Shown here piece by piece: positions 42,861 through 53,889 of a stretch of 64,000 nucleotides of DNA. Source of the DNA: Vandiemenella viatica. Lineage: Eukaryota; Arthropoda; Insecta; Orthoptera; Morabidae. The notes under the pieces were generated by a model. That model saw only the letters and a list, made by a program, of their open reading frames with translations, was not told where the DNA came from and ran no database searches. Positions within the stretch are counted from its first letter, which is position 1; every line of letters starts with the position of its first letter. The position numbers were made by a program, and so were the translations under genes. Location of the stretch: contig CM061920.1 of the NCBI GenBank assembly GCA_031002005.1, positions 118,348,095 to 118,412,094 of the forward strand, in the 5' to 3' direction.

Positions 42861-44539
42861 CTTCTATTTTTATATATAAGATGTATCAACCTCGCGTACA
42901 TTTTCTGTGTTCCAGTTAGGGCTATCAATATTTTTATAGTATTTCATAGAATAAGATGTAAAAAATAAAGCACACTTTAGAAAAATATAGTACTTCATGG
43001 AAAGAATAAAAAAAGGACAAAATGCTACGTTTTTACTTATTTTTTATATAAAAAATATATTTTGGCACTTCTTGCATCATTTAATAATTTTTTGTCCACA
43101 GTGAAATGTTTTATTGCATGCAATTTTTAAATTAATGTAGATAAAAGCTCTTTTTTTATTAATTAGATACTCGCTCTGCTTCTCTCTTCCATTTCTCTCG
43201 CCATTGCGAATTCATAATTGAAAATATCATTTCTGTTAATGCCAAAGTAGCGGGAATAGAGAACAGTTATAAAATAATGTTAAATAAGTTATATAAATTA
43301 TTTTCTGTATATTTTAAAGTATGCTGCTATTTGTGGCCTGTGGTTCTATCGGTAAACTCGCTACACTCTTATTTTTATTTTATTTTTATCTGTATTTCGT
43401 TTAATGTTGTCATACTCATTTTTTCTTATAAATTTAGAACTTCTTCTATTGTCTCCCAGGCATCAAATGAAACCACATGTTTTAAATTTTATTTTTGTAT
43501 TTTGCGTAGCCAACTGCTTTAATCAAAATAAATTCATTTATTAGGTTATTCCATACATTTATAAACGAATACTAGAAAATCCTTTTTAACATTATCACTT
43601 TCTGTGGAAAATTTTGCTTCTAAGGACATTTTCTTGGTTACTTAACGAAAGAAACAGTCTCTTTTACATTGTTCTAGCGCTGTTTTGAAAGTTGACATAT
43701 TATACACATTTAAGACTGTGATGTGATTAAACCTTTGTAAAGTTATGTAAAAAATGGCTCGCGAAATACAAAAATATTTTAATTTTATTGTCTCCATTAG
43801 TTAAATTCATCGTCAAAATACGTATGTTGAATGTGTGTAGGAAAATCCTTCCTTAAACTAATAAAGTAATCGCTCAGTGACCTCCGATTCAGATAAAACT
43901 GATGCACTTTCGTTAATGCTACCAGTTTCCATAAATAATTCAATTAAATATTAAAGGGGGGAACAACCTGCGAGTGAAAATAATTAACAAAACAAAAACG
44001 AAACAGACATTTTCACGAGAACACATTTGTTTGACGTTGTCATTTTCGACATTTTGGAACGCAGCAACTCATAGATGCGTTTGGATAAACACACACTGCA
44101 TCACTCAAAAGATAAGTCATAATGTGCGTTCAAGTGAGGGATTTGTTTGTTTTTAGTTTCAAGTTTGATCCATTCATGTGAAATATAGCATTTTCACATA
44201 CTATATAATTCTCAAACAGTATATAGTACGCAGACGCGAAATACAGTGCAATACAACCGTACTATATATTATAGTACGGTTGGAAAACCTAGTATCGGTG
44301 CAGATACGAACATCTCTACTGTACAATACACATAAATGTAAGTGGTGGTGTGTGACACCAAATCTAATTTCTGTGCATTTCAAACTACAACGGCAAAAAA
44401 AAAAAACGTAGAGGCATGGGCACCATATATCTTTATCTCTCTGGTCATCAAGACTGAAATACGCTAGTGGGCGTCATAAGTGAAAGTGGATAATCATTTG
44501 TTATTTAATAAATTCAGTCGGAAACAACTTCGCTTATCT
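42861..44539. other. AT-rich non-coding region
   Basis: No protein-like frame. A perfect 13-bp hairpin (CAACCGTACTATA, loop TAT) lies at 44254-44282. Confidence 0.5.
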
Positions 44540-44547
44540 GGCAGACT

Positions 44548-45709
44548 TAGTGTTGCAAATTGAAAAAAACATTTTGTTTTTTTTCAAAATTTTGAAAAAA
44601 AAACATGAAAAAAAACATGGCACCGTTGTTTTTTTTTCTAAATTTGGTTTTTTTTCAGAAAAACAATATATTTGATAAATTATAGTTTTATTTACATTTT
44701 ACATTGTTGTTTTAAATATTACTGAATGATATAAATTATTACATAATGTTTGATAAATGTATCTCTATAGGTTACATAATATTATTCATCATCGGTGTCA
44801 GTATTAGTATCACATTCACTGGAATCAGCGCTACCAACACTAGTTTGGTCGGTGTCGGTGTTTTCACTTTCTCCTTCTGTTTCCTCTAGTTCCATCACTT
44901 CAGAAACATTTGCATTTCCTTTTCCTGGTTGTTCTTGTATTGTTCTCAGACGATTTTTAGATTTCAATTTTAAATTGTGAGCAATGTACACAATTTTGCT
45001 AGCTCTATAATTTGTCAGTCTATTCCTTTTTTTGGAATGAATGTCACTGTAAGTACTAAATGTTCTCTCAACTGCAGCCGATGTAGTTGGAAGGGTTAGA
45101 ACTCTGATCGCTACTTTAGATAAGGCAGTCGACTTGCAAAGTCCTGCCCACCAAGCAATAGGAGTAAGCTCTTGTGATTTCGGATATCGATTACGCGCAA
45201 TATTTCATCGTTGGAAGACCGTGGCATTGAGCTTGTCACTGTGGCACCGTTCATAAATACTGCGCCGTTAGTTCTGTATTACGGTCTTTTAAGTTTGAAT
45301 TTAAATCTATTAACATACAAAATATGAGCTTTATTTCTTTTCAATAGTTGGTTTACGCAAACGGTTGCAAGGAAACGATTCATAATTACTGACAATTTTA
45401 TGACTCGGTATCAGTATCACTAATCACTATGCGCTGGCACCGTTCGTAAAAGGAAATTTTCAGTCAATGTCGCCAATACTTTCGTAATTATTGTTTTACT
45501 GAACCAGAAAAATATAGTACATTTAAAAATTAAGATAAGTACTTAGTATAAACTCTAAAACAGTCATATTAAACGATAACTGCCTTACAAAATTGAGATT
45601 TAGTAGTTGTGAAAAAAAACGTGTTCCAGAAAAAAAACATGTTTTTTTTCAAAGTTTTTTTTCATGTTTTTTTTCAGGCTTGAAAAAAAACCGTTTTTTT
45701 ACAACACTA
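44548..45709 (-). mobile_element. Internally deleted hAT transposon with perfect 8-bp TSD
   Basis: Ends TAGTGTTGCAAA (44548) and reverse complement TAGTGTTGTAAA (45709). TSD GGCAGACT at 44540-44547 and 45710-45717 is perfect. Both subterminal zones carry many repeats of a GAAAAAAAAC/GTTTTTTTTC string, in both orientations. Only the 3' end of a transposase remains. 1162 bp. Confidence 0.92.
44782..45180 (-). pseudogene. hAT transposase C-terminal dimerisation domain fragment
   Basis: On the minus strand from about 45170: a PIAWWAGLCKSTALSKVAIR block, then LPTTSAAVERTFSTYSDIH, KKRNRLTNYRA and KIVYIAHNLKLKSKNRL, the hAT dimerisation domain in good order. It ends in an acidic tail (DTNTDTDDE) and a stop at 44782. 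The catalytic part is deleted. Confidence 0.85.
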
Positions 45710-45719
45710 GGCAGACTAT

Positions 45720-46560
45720 AGCACTCAAACATCTGTTTCAAGACTGTGATTTTATTTATTTATTAAAAAATGGCGTAGCGACCTGTTATAAAACTCACGA
45801 CTCCTCTGGGTATTATTAATCATTACCTCGCCTTACGAATTCCATTCAGCTCAAGATTATTCCAGAAGCGTTTTACATGTTATGTGTATGAGACTTACAG
45901 TTCTCCAAAATTTGACCAGTGAATTGCAGTATAGAATTAACTTTGCCTACGACCGAGGTAATGTGCTGTAGTTTTGAAGTATTCAATCTCCTAATCTTCT
46001 ATGGCACCTAGTACTACTCGTATGTTGCATACCTGCCGCTTATGAGCCTGTGAAGCTTGGTTGCTGACTAGCAGGGGCTAGGAGTTGGTAGGTACATCGG
46101 TCGCAACGCGTATTTGACGCTAGCCTGCCGTTGATATATTACGAACATGTCGTTCCGGTTCTGTCCTCAACCTATATCATTCTCTCTATGCATGAAACGT
46201 TCTTTCTGGTGGTCTTCTCATTGTGCATGTGGAGAATCCTTATGGTTATCAAGATAATTGATACACTCACAGCTGTTTGGGAAGAAAAAACACACTGAAA
46301 GAGAAAAGAAAAGTTTGCCATAATTCCCATTACATATGCCCTTAAATCTTTTTTTGTGACAGAACTTACATTTATTGAAGTTTTACTTTTGTTTTCACGA
46401 TGAAGTGCATGCGTTAGGAATTAATGCGGTGAATTATTTTATTTAAATCTACTTTCCGATGTTAAAAGTTGCGGGTGAGATGTATGTATAGATTAAAATC
46501 AGCAAGACTTCAGCGAAAACTGCGCTGCCTTCATCAATGTAGTAGTGAAGTGAAGTTTAT
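45720..46560. other. No gene recognised
   Basis: Non-coding sequence between two hAT insertions. Confidence 0.5.
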
Positions 46561-46565
46561 TAAAA

Positions 46566-46703
46566 AATATTAGAGACAGGATGGTAGGTCATATTTTGAG
46601 ACATACAGGATTGGCTAACTTATTAGTGGAGGGAACAGTCGAAGGTAAGAATTGCAGAGGAAGATGGAGATTAGAATATATGAAGCACATAGTTGAGGAC
46701 GTG
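46566..46703 (+). pseudogene. LINE 3' coding end, left half
   Basis: Reads RDRMVGHILRHTGLANLL, NCRGRWRLEYMKHIVEDV, the C-terminus of an RTE-like RT protein. The frame continues after the hAT insertion at 48335 (AFKGYVEMKRSTQDRKGW). Confidence 0.78.
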
Positions 46704-48326
46704 TAAGGATTGCAATCCCGCAGTGTTTTCAATCCCGCGGGATCCGCGCGGGATTTGCGCCAATCCCGCGGGATCCGTGCGGGATTGGCGCAAACAGTTT
46801 TTTAACGCTTATATTTAAAGAAAGGTTACTTAAAACGTTCATGAATTAAATAATAAATAAAATTTAATGTTAAATGATAAAAATTAACAGTTAACAATAT
46901 TTTAATTGGCAAACTGACATTAAAACTTTTTAGCATGTCTTAGGTACATATCGAGGTTTTTCATTTTAGTTTTTTTAATCTAAGCCAATATTTAAATAAA
47001 TAATAAAAAATATTCAGTGTTAGGTCATTATGTGCCTTACAATACATCACATAAGTTTAAAAACATGGTTTGCTTAATGGCCAAGTTACCAGTGTTTTTT
47101 TTTAAAAAAAATCTAAATAAACGTTCCATAAAACCAAGCGAAAGCATTCCATTTCACAAAGTGAAGTGAATATACTCTGTAAAATGTAGACTTGGCGCAG
47201 AACAAGATCTCATAACTTTTTGTCACTGCAAAAGCACGAGACTTGGCCTTTTTTTTTACAAAAATTGTTTTTGTGGGATTCCCTGTGATATCTCCTGATT
47301 CCTTGATTGATATTACAGTCGATTCAATGTTATTAAAAGAAACTGCTCACCAACACTTACACTGTCAAGTATTTCAGTTTTACTTACGTGGCGTAACGAT
47401 GTTTTTAGAGTAGAAATTATTATTTTTTTAGTAAGAAAGGAGATTTTCTCGGTGAATGATTGCAATGAAATCGGGAGATACAACCTATGAGAACTTCACT
47501 GCAATCACACGAAATTTCACACGTGATGGAGACGGCGGAGGAAGCTGTTGAAGTATGGTGTTCCTACAACACAATTCGTCGATACAGCCGTGAATACTTC
47601 ATTATAACTTTTTTGCCTTTAATCGAAATAATAACAAAGAGAAGAGGTAGTAATCGATAGCCTGAGCGGCACATGTAAGCAGGCGGCTTTCGTCAAAGAA
47701 ACGCATTGAGGAAGCGGCCAAAACAACAATAAGTCAAAGGATATATGTACAATTGCTTTTTGATAGCTGCTAAGTAAATAGGTATGCGATCTTCAAAATT
47801 ACGATAACATTAGTTTCCTATCAACGAATAATCAAATTTTCAGCCGCAAATAAGGAAATTGTCACAATAACTTTATCTGCAAATACAGAAAATGGGAATA
47901 ATGAAACCGTGAATAAAAAGCTGTAACTGTGTAGTTCAGATAACATTTGCGACACAAAAAAAAAAAAAAAAAAATAATTATATAGTTAGAAAACCTTACT
48001 AAATACGCAAAATGATTCAAATTATAGAAATGTGTACTCGAAAATGAATACGTAAAAGTGTATCAATTTACTTCCGAATGACGAAGGTTGACAAAAACAA
48101 ACGTTTGTTCACACGCGTCAAATGCCAACTGCTCTGGTACAGGCAAACAGTCCAAAACATCCGATAGAGACCGAGTGGGGCAGCAAATCACGCAGACTAA
48201 CACACGTGTCCGCCGGATTTTGCGGATTGCGGATCCGCTTAATTTTGTGCGGGATCAGCCAGACTGTCTAATTTTGCGGGATCCAGCGGGACTGCGGGAT
48301 CCAGCTTTGCTGGATTGCAATCCCTA
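46704..48326. mobile_element. Non-autonomous hAT element with GC-rich subterminal repeats
   Basis: Ends TAAGGATTGCAATCC (46704) and, reverse complemented, TAGGGATTGCAATCC (48326). TSD AGGACGTG at 46696-46703 and 48327-48334 is perfect and removing the insert restores the LINE frame. Each end carries a cluster of GCGGGATCC-type repeats (46735-46795 and 48215-48305). The 1.4-kb interior is AT-rich and has no transposase-like frame. Confidence 0.92.
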
Positions 48327-48334
48327 AGGACGTG

Positions 48335-48420
48335 GCTTTTAAGGGGTATGTTGAGATGAAAAGGTCAACACAAGATAGGAAGGGATGGAGGATTGCATGA
48401 AACCAGTCGAGACACATGAC
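48335..48420 (+). pseudogene. LINE 3' coding end, right half
   Basis: AFKGYVEMKRSTQDRKGWRI and stop at 48398. Continuation of 46566-46703; followed by an A run at 48425. Confidence 0.78.
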
Positions 48421-48861
48421 AGCAAAAAAAAAAAAAAACCTAGTAGATTACATAAATTGCTGCGATTTCAAATACTAATTTTTTTAGTATATGTTGCGAT
48501 TTTTTAAAAATAAAGTACTTCATTTCGTTGACATTTTTGTTCTCTCTTTTTAGTTAGATTTCAAAACTCTTCGTGTATTTTGCCTCAAGTTAGATGCTAT
48601 TATCGAAGAGATGTAACATACGTTCTTTAGTTTAGCACTAATTATCAGTCCTTTAAAAATAAAATTTGAAATAAATCTATTATTTAAACGAAAACTTTTT
48701 AGTTTTCCATGTGTGTTACAATTAATTGTAAGTACATAACATTCAATGAACTAAAAATTGATTTTTATGTGTGGCATAGGCAAGTTTATTAAGCTAATAC
48801 TGCCTGGTAAGAAGACTCAAAAGTGACATGTGACTAGTAGCCACATATATCGAACTTAAAC

Positions 48862-49392
48862 GTGTATTTACAAGTAGGTACTATTGAATTAAAAATACGA
48901 TACATTTTTTCCGTATACAACCACAATTCGACAATTTATTCAAACCTCACCTTACCTGGGCTGATAAAGTTCGAAGTGCTGAATCGATCTTGGTGGGAGA
49001 ACGCTAATGTTCGGGAGCATCCCGATTCCATTCCCGGTTCGGTTATTCATATTTCAGTGATTCCCAAAATCGTCCTGGAAAGTATTAAATACCCAACTTA
49101 TAGGCGATTCTGGGATTTGTTTTTATCTTATTCAGTGTCAAATATATTTAATAAAAAATTTGTCACGCTTGTGCAATTGCGTTATTATTGTTTACAATAC
49201 TATCAAATTGGCTGCTCGATTTCCGATTTTAACCTGATCGAAATATGCCATCTAGCATTAATTCGTTACGAAGTATTTGGCGGCCTTTCTTTGACGGATT
49301 ATTCACTTATTTTGATCGACCAATGCAATGTATTGTATTTTACGTTAAAAAATGGTAACACTCATCAGGCCGTATACGAGAAAAGTGATTAG
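48862..49392 (+). CDS. Unidentified 176-codon ORF, doubtful
   Basis: Begins at a GTG-independent methionine-like start ATG/alternative context in AT-rich sequence and overlaps the left inverted repeat. No motif, signal peptide or splice context is seen; the composition is like the surrounding DNA. It may be chance. Confidence 0.2.
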   Translation: MYLQVGTIELKIRYIFSVYNHNSTIYSNLTLPGLIKFEVLNRSWWENANVREHPDSIPGSVIHISVIPKIVLESIKYPTYRRFWDLFLSYSVSNIFNKKFVTLVQLRYYCLQYYQIGCSISDFNLIEICHLALIRYEVFGGLSLTDYSLILIDQCNVLYFTLKNGNTHQAVYEKSD

Positions 49393-50045
49393 TGAGAATA
49401 TTCTGCTTAAATTAAGTTATTCAGTATGGTTTTTTTTTTTTTTTTTTTTTTTTACAACGGTACTATATTATTGCGGTGTGAGCGTTGGTACCTAGCGTCC
49501 TAAATCAACGAGAAAAGATTAGTTGACGCTAAAGTTTCTTTTATGATTTCATGACAAAACCAAAATCTATATTTGAGGTTTATTTTTCCCTTCTTTTTCC
49601 AGCGGTATACACACTTATTTCTTAAATCTGTCAAATTATTTTAATCCCATTCTTCGTAACTACAGGGCAAAACAAACATAAAATCATGCATAGATTGTTA
49701 ACCTTGAACTGGCATCTCGAAATTTGAAGATACTGACTCCGTATAATGAAGCGGATCTCTATGCGTGTAGAAATATACCGAGTATTAATATCCGGTTCCG
49801 ATGTTGGGACCTCTATTAAGCTTTCGAATTTCAACGATTTTGTTCAATCGGATGCAAAGATCGAGTATGTTCTTTTCTGCAGGCAACTGTAGACATTCTG
49901 CCTGTTTCTTGGTAAAAATCCCAATAAGTTCTAAAATGGGGTAGTGTGGGACACATACTTTAATCAAGTGTTTCTTAATCTGTGGGTCGCAAGCCAAATA
50001 AAAGTAAGGTGAGGTTTGAATAAATTTTCGAATTGTGGTTGTATT
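48916..50045. repeat. Candidate element with 40-bp terminal inverted repeats
   Basis: ACAACCACAATTCGACAATT followed by TATTCAAACCTCACCTTAC (48918-48956) recurs as its reverse complement at 50007-50044 with one or two mismatches. The 1.1 kb in between includes a 176-codon open frame (48862-49392) with no recognisable domain. No convincing target duplication, so class is unknown. Confidence 0.55.
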
Positions 50046-50228
50046 TTTGAGACGCAAATAAAATCATTTTCTAAGCTATACCATTATAAATCTGTAATCA
50101 AACCGCTTGTGTCTGAGGGGTAAGAACCGGTATCACGCAAAAACTACCGCATCAATGTGGATGGCGTTTTAAATTTTTTAGAGTTGTTGGTCCGGATCAA
50201 AATTTGCAGAAACAGCTAATGACTTATA

Positions 50229-50560
50229 CAGGGTCTATACCAAAAGTAATAGGACTGATTTTTTTTATTGAAGATATGTTTACAATTCCTTAATCCTCTT
50301 CGAAATAGCACCCTTGAGCAGCTACACACTTAGAATTACACTGCTGCCATTGGCCGTACGCCTTCTGTTGACAGCCCTCGTCGATGCTGCTTGAACGTCC
50401 TGAATCGACTCAAACCGCTGTCCCTGCAGCTGCCTTTTCATCCGTGGGAATAAAAAAAAAAGTGGGTTGGAGCCAGATTGGGAATGTAGGCGGGGTGCAG
50501 CAACGTGGCAACGCCGAATCGGGACACTAAGAATAGATCAACGCATAGCAGTTTTTAAAG
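50229..50560 (-). mobile_element. Mariner-like element fragment, 3' end
   Basis: The terminus CAGGGTCTATACCAAAAG follows a TA at 50227. On the minus strand, with shifts, it reads FIPTDEKAAAGT or RMKRQLQGQRFESIQDVQAA, the FPRMK-type C-terminus of mariner transposases, with CVAAQGCYFEED near 50310. The element is cut near 50470-50560. Confidence 0.65.
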
Positions 50561-50569
50561 ATTAATCAT

Positions 50570-51535
50570 GCTAAGGAGATGACAAAAAACTAAATTATTT
50601 ATTATAAAAGATAAAGATTAGTATTATTTTTAGAAAATAAATTCGGCAAAATCAGGCATTCACTCACGTGAACGCGAACGCCGATGAGAAAGCATTACGT
50701 CACACCTCGCGAGACGCCAAAGTTGTTATTGACATTTTCGTGCAACAGAACGGGTTACTTGGTAAATTATTCGTTTGTAGGTACTTTTGTCACGTTAATA
50801 CAGTTATACGCTAAAAGACAAGTTTAATTCGCTATGGAATCAGAATTTAGCAAAGCAGCAGTAGCAATTAGCACAAAATTGACACCGTAACACTTGGCAG
50901 ATTTTTCGCATCAAACATCGACTTTTGCTCATCGGAATTCCGCAGTGTTAAAACTTCTATGTAAGTATACACAATATACATTATAAGCTTAAATAGCATT
51001 ATTTCAGCTTTGTAAACAAGACATACGTTTTATAAATTAATTGATACTGGTATAAGGTTATATTTGCGAAGTATAAGCCAGTGTTAAACAGCTAAACCAG
51101 AAGGAAGACCTGAGCGAAATACTACACACATTCCTAAAGACATATTATTTCATAAAATGTTATATGTAAACTTATAGACCACGTACTGTAGAATTAGTTC
51201 AGCACTGAATTTATCATTACAGATATAGCTTACCTTTCAGAAGCAGGTATGTTGCTATATCTCAGACGTAAAAATCGGCCAGAAATTTTGTTAGAAACGT
51301 TTCTCGGCATTCATCACCAGATAAGATATTGCCAGGAAAAACGAGAAACGCAAATTTGAAGAAATAATGTAAGTTATATTCCCGCAAACAGCTTCTGTGA
51401 CGTTATATGCCGCAACCAACAACTGAATATTGCACCGATTGTAACATACATTGTTCATCTGAGAATACTATTGCCAACGCAATCTAACAAAACAACTTAG
51501 ATAACTGGCTTTATTTTCGTACGAATCGAAAATAC
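50570..51535. other. No gene recognised
   Basis: AT-rich non-coding sequence. Nothing repeat-like was noticed by eye. Confidence 0.45.
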
Positions 51536-51559
51536 ATATTCACCACTGCCATGATTGCA

Positions 51560-51853
51560 TAGTGTGTGTAGTAAATTTCAGACCGACAGCACATTTCCTT
51601 CTTCGGACCCTGTCGTTGCGTCCGAGCCTTTTTTTTCTTTTATATACACATTTTCTAGAAACGTATATCCTCAAAAGAACGCTTGTCACCTGCCATACAC
51701 AATTTTTTTTTGCTGTCATCTGTTTTTTCGACCGCTTTGATGCAATCCTCCATCCTTTCCTATCTTGTGCTAATCTCTTCATCTCTACATATCCCTTATA
51801 ACCCACGTCCTCAATTATCTGCTTCATATAATGTAATCTCTGTCTTCTTACAG
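51560..51853 (-). pseudogene. RTE-like LINE 3' coding end
   Basis: On the minus strand: YMKQIIEDVGYKGYVEMKRL and DRKGWRIASKRSKKQM, colinear with the fragment at 46.6/48.3 kb, so the same family. 5' truncated. Confidence 0.75.
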
Positions 51854-52062
51854 TGCCATACACATACACGACTGCTTTGTTTACGTTCGCGAGGTGTGAC
51901 GTCATACAAAATGCCGTGATAGCGTTTTCTCGGTAATTTTTTTTTTAATGCAAAATACATAATGTAAATGTTCGATTTTTTAAAGAATAGTACTTTTTTG
52001 AGAAATAGAGATACTAAGGTAAAGTATTAACCTATTTTTCAAATTTAGTCATCTAGCCAATT
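51854..52062. repeat. Dispersed repeat, copy 2
   Basis: Matches 94-318 (TGCAAAATACATAATGTAAA, TTAACCTATTTTTCAAATTT). Confidence 0.75.
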
Positions 52063-52214
52063 GACTTAATGCATGGCAATTGAACGCGAAGATCTGAAGC
52101 TGCATCCAGTCTGTTTCTGTACTTGTTTATGGTGTAAGCGTTATCGGTAACGGAAGCAGAACCATGATAGCCTTCTCACGTCGCAGTTATGACTCTTTTC
52201 AACGAACATTTTAT

Positions 52215-52305
52215 TTAATTCTCGAACGTAACACGGAACCTCTATGGCCGTTCCATGGAACCTCAGGGTTCCGCGGACCACCTTTTAGGAACCGCTGCTC
52301 CAATG
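52215..52305 (-). repeat. hAT-like MITE end
   Basis: On the minus strand CAGCGGTTCCTAAAAGGTGG then TCCGCGGAACCC, like the ends of widespread hAT MITEs. The partner end was not found. Confidence 0.45.
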
Positions 52306-52544
52306 TATCCAAGGCTTAACATTGGAGCTACATTTCGTGAACTTTCATACAATTCGTGTCTTGTGTCATCTCTCTGATTATTTCGCTCATTATTCTCTCT
52401 CTTCAAGTCTTTCACATCATTTACCCCAGCATTCTTATTTCTGGTGCTTCAAACTTTGTTCCGTGTTCTTTATTTATAGAACGTGGTTCACTATCGTAAA
52501 TCGGCGCTGACCGCAGCATATCCTTGTAAATTTTCGCGAAGTCC

Positions 52545-52765
52545 GATGGACTTGCGGTAATGCCTGGGCCTGGCGTTCGAGAATACTTGGTTTCAAATCG
52601 CCGTCTGTCATTCAGATTTCGGTTTTCCGTGGTTTCACAAAATAACTCGAGGTCAATGAAGGGGTGGTTCCTTCAAATGCCATAGCCGAAATCCTTTCAG
52701 TTCCATATCTCCAAGTCCTTTATCGGCTCTAATGGCATCGATGTCTACAATGTTTAAAGTCTTCT
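52545..52765 (+). repeat. SINE with decayed tRNA-like head
   Basis: GTTCGAGAATACTTGG (box B-like region), TTTTCCGTGGTTTCAC and the core AAGGGGTGGTTCCTTCAAATGCC. Same family as 28.63 and 63.42 kb. Confidence 0.65.
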
Positions 52766-52822
52766 TTTTATTATTATTATCTGGCTGAATCATGAGCTGT
52801 TATTTTTGTGACGTTCCTGCAG

Positions 52823-52941
52823 ACGGAGGTTCCCGGACGCTGAAGGTGCTGCTGAGTTTTGCGGTGGGCTGCCTGTTGGGGGGGACGTCTTCCTGCACCT
52901 GCTCCCTGACATATGGAGCAATGACGTTCACTTGCATACAG
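52823..52941 (+). CDS. ZIP-family zinc transporter exon (SLC39A13/A7-like), frame broken by a G run
   Basis: ZIP proteins move zinc toward the cytosol; the SLC39A7/A13 branch works in ER/Golgi membranes. The exon follows an acceptor (TTCCTGCAG) and ends at a donor (CAG/GTAAAT). It encodes GGSRTLKVLLSFAVGCLLG, then, one frame over, DVFLHLLPDIWSNDVHLHT. The pattern matches the family's transmembrane helix with FAVGGLLGDVFLHLLPE, carrying the metal-site residues D and H. The shift falls in a run of seven G (52878-52884); five would give the family frame. This may be an assembly error or a true pseudogene. No other exon of this gene was recognised nearby. Confidence 0.8.
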
Positions 52942-52944
52942 GTA

Positions 52945-53880
52945 AATCATTCACATAGTTAAGCTTCACTGTCGTCATGGAGCAAAAAAAGAAAAAAAAT
53001 GCTGGACTTGAGGAGACGTAGCTAACTTAGGCTGAATGTAGTTTTTATTTTGCCCGTGTGTTTCGGAATGATGCGGTTACCGATCATCCTTTCCGCTCAA
53101 AAAAATGTACGAGTACATTTCGCAAAGAGGCTAGACAAACACACTTTCACAAATGTCGCAATTTGACACAGAATTGATGGCATTTGTTTCTGTGCGTTGA
53201 ACCCTTACATTATTATCAGTAAAGTGGAGAGCCCCAAGGAAAAAAAAAAACAAATTGCTTTGCTGAAGGCAAGAATCTCTATCCTCAGTTATACTAATTT
53301 TATCTTATGCAATGTTTAATGTTTATAGGGGAAAGTAAAATATTATCGGCGTATATAATAGGGATAATTGCAAAATTAAATAAATAAAATACATATGTTA
53401 CATTCCGCTCGATCAATTTTTAATAAGTTTCATTGTTGCCGTTGCACAGTACAGCTGCAGGTTTTCGAATGACCAGACACATTTTTCGATACAATTTGAA
53501 GCAATTTGCGTAATAACGGTCAACTACGTCCTTCAAAAGTAAGATCAAGATGCGAACGAAAATGATGATTTTGTTTTAGCGAAATAAGTGAAATCTGATG
53601 AGGTGAAAACCGAATCGTATCGACATTTACTACTACTCAGATCTAGAGTCTTTTTCGAACTGAATACTTCCCTCGATTACATTTGCGAATTGGGGCTGGG
53701 GAAGCTAATGCGCTGTACAAGGCTCGAGTAAGATCTTCATCATGGGCGTAAAGGTGGGCGCCGCTTGCCAAAATCTTGGCGGCGGCGGCGAGACTATTTT
53801 ATATGTAGGTTTAATGATATACGTATATATCATTACTTTAGTCTCAAAAAGAAAAAAATAAGTATCGTTTCACTTCAAAA
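52945..53880. other. Intronic/non-coding, no feature recognised
   Basis: Follows the ZIP exon donor. No neighbouring exon was found. A GGCGG-repeat patch lies at 53782-53792. Confidence 0.4.
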
Positions 53881-53889
53881 TTTTACAGA

